In this document: in pieces, positions 62,939 through 64,000 of the stretch
Numbering within the stretch: position 1 is the first letter of the stretch
How the letters are laid out: each line of letters opens with the position of its first letter
Assembly (NCBI GenBank): GCA_017694995.1
Contig: JADIMB010000001.1
Coordinates: 1-64,000 of the forward strand
DNA: 64,000 nucleotides
DNA from: Candidatus Cryptobacteroides faecavium
GTDB taxonomy: Bacteria; Bacteroidota; Bacteroidia; Bacteroidales; UBA932
Reading direction: 5' to 3'
The notes under the pieces: model-generated
Seen by the model: the letters and a program-made list of their open reading frames with translations, nothing else
Told to the model about the DNA's origin: nothing
The model's database searches: none
Position numbers and translations under genes: made by a program

Positions 62939-64000
62939 ATGACTGTAGACCAACTTAGATATGAATTTCCTGCGCTTTCACGTAAAGTTTACGGGAAAGA
63001 CCTCGTCTATCTGGACAATGCCGCTACGGCACAGCGTCCTCGCAGTGTCATAGGGGAGTGGGAGAGGATAACCGGACAGAGCAATTCCAATATCCACCGT
63101 GCTGTACACCTTCTTGCGGAAGAGGCTACCGGAGCGTATGAGAATGCCCGTGAGGCTGTACGTTCTTTTATAAACGCCCCGGAGAAAGAGGAGATTGTCT
63201 TCACGTCCGGTGCCACTGCGGCGATAAACCTGGTCGCATTTTCTTTCGGGGAGGCTTTTGTCTCCTCCGGAGATGAGGTCATCGTGACGGAATGTGAACA
63301 CCACTCCAACATTGTTCCCTGGCAGATGATGTGCCAGCGGAAAGGTGCGGTCCTGAGAGTGCTTCCTGTGGATGAGCGCGGTGAACTGGACACCGGGAAA
63401 CTCCCGGACATGATAAACGGCCGGACAAGGATTGTGGCCGTGACACATATTTCGAATGTACTTGGGATTGTGAATCCGGTTAAGGATATCGTAAGCTTGT
63501 GTCATGAAAGGGGAGTGCCGGTGCTTGTCGACGGTGCGCAGGGCATAGTCCATTCGAAGGTGGACGTCCAGGATCTGGACTGTGATTTCTATGCGTTTTC
63601 CGGACATAAGATATACGCTTCCACCGGTACAGGCGCGCTGTACGGGAAAAGGAGATGGCTTGACAGGATGCCGCCTTATATGGGGGGCGGAGAAATGGTC
63701 GGGACAGTACGTTTTTCTGGTACGACATATGCACCGCTTCCTCTTAAATTCGAGGCCGGAACGCAGAATTTCGCAGGTGCGGCGACTCTCTCGCCGGCTC
63801 TTGAGCTGGCATCTTCCATAAGTTCTGATGCTGACCTTGTATCCAATGAGCGTTCTGTCCGGGACTATGTCCTGGATGCTCTTCTGTCTGACAGCAGGAT
63901 CCGTCTTTTCGGATGTCCTGCGGACAGGGACCGTAAGATACCGCTGTTCTCTTTTGCTGTGGAAGGCGCACATCACGAGGACCTGGCCCTTATACTTGAC
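62939..64000 (+). CDS. sufS: Cysteine desulfurase, SufS/CsdA type (3' end outside window)
   Basis: 354 codons are open from the ATG at 62939 to the right edge. It removes sulfur from cysteine for Fe-S cluster assembly. Start MTVDQLRYEFPALSRKVYGK, then YLDNAATAQRP. NSNIHRAVHLLAEEAT, the PLP-phosphate region FTSGATAAIN and ECEHHSNIVPWQ follow. The PLP lysine is in YAFSGHKIYASTG (about residue 225). The persulfide cysteine (RxGHHC region) would lie just beyond the window, so activity cannot be confirmed here. The class II (SufS) assignment rests on overall similarity. Confidence 0.93.
   Translation, partial: MTVDQLRYEFPALSRKVYGKDLVYLDNAATAQRPRSVIGEWERITGQSNSNIHRAVHLLAEEATGAYENAREAVRSFINAPEKEEIVFTSGATAAINLVAFSFGEAFVSSGDEVIVTECEHHSNIVPWQMMCQRKGAVLRVLPVDERGELDTGKLPDMINGRTRIVAVTHISNVLGIVNPVKDIVSLCHERGVPVLVDGAQGIVHSKVDVQDLDCDFYAFSGHKIYASTGTGALYGKRRWLDRMPPYMGGGEMVGTVRFSGTTYAPLPLKFEAGTQNFAGAATLSPALELASSISSDADLVSNERSVRDYVLDALLSDSRIRLFGCPADRDRKIPLFSFAVEGAHHEDLALILD

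Noticed and set aside
62978-63976. A 332-codon minus-strand frame at the right end
   Set aside because: It is antisense to the SufS-type cysteine desulfurase, whose catalytic motifs are unmistakable.

Overview
The window is chromosomal DNA of a member of the Bacteroidota, most probably order Bacteroidales. Evidence: many starts are preceded by the TAnnTTTG minus-7 box (often with TTTG about 20 nt upstream) used by the Bacteroidota primary sigma factor. The gene content also fits: an S46 dipeptidyl peptidase, DUF5106-thioredoxin proteins, LptC and PpiD lipoproteins, HflX, a TonB-type protein, a fumarate reductase of Bacteroides type, and a Mfa1/Mfa2-type (type V) fimbrial operon. Genus cannot be named from sequence alone.

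Layout. 1-5 kb: start of an AAA-ATPase gene, an EF-G-like GTPase, a small HTH-like protein divergent from an XRE regulator, RNase HII and a DUF616 glycosyltransferase. 4.93-5.29 kb: a tandem array of 78/79-bp promoter-like repeats in front of an S46 peptidase. 7.5-7.8 kb: a hairpin-rich intergenic mosaic. 7.8-20.8 kb: housekeeping and envelope genes (mrp, thyA, galM, a DUF5106 thioredoxin lipoprotein, a 997-aa HExxH/propeller/barrel protein, a YeiH transporter, a CpXC protein, galK, an EEP nuclease, ychF). 20.9-30.2 kb: one leftward operon mfd-coaX-omp-tpr-lptC-ppiD. 30.5-35.6 kb: ruvB, a C45 peptidase, and frdA-frdB without a cytochrome b gene beside them.

35.6-55.7 kb is the accessory region. 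A group II intron of class C character sits directly behind the frdB terminator, and its maturase is interrupted by an in-frame TGA. Behind it come a tyrosine recombinase and an AraC-family regulator. The regulator gene lies between two exact inverted copies of a 20-bp site, with a promoter-like box just outside one copy and a terminator just outside the other. This has the architecture of an invertible ON/OFF cassette. To its right, reading toward it, is a 15.7-kb fimbrial operon (DUF3575, DUF3868/OmpA, Mfa1-like subunit, Mfa2-like anchor, minor subunit, two duplicated 1.45-kb-residue-class lipoproteins, DUF5106 thioredoxin protein). The simplest reading is a phase-variable regulator of surface fimbriae; the regulatory target is inferred, not shown.

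55.8-64 kb: a PepSY-like lipoprotein divergent from the fimbrial operon, hflX, a TonB-like protein, ybeY-mnmG, ruvA and the start of a SufS-type cysteine desulfurase. Two perfect 16-bp parS-like palindromes lie here, one inside mnmG at the edge of an unusual insertion of about 90 residues and one inside the mnmG/ruvA terminator hairpin. This suggests that the end of the window is near the replication origin. No tRNA, rRNA or CRISPR array was recognised.
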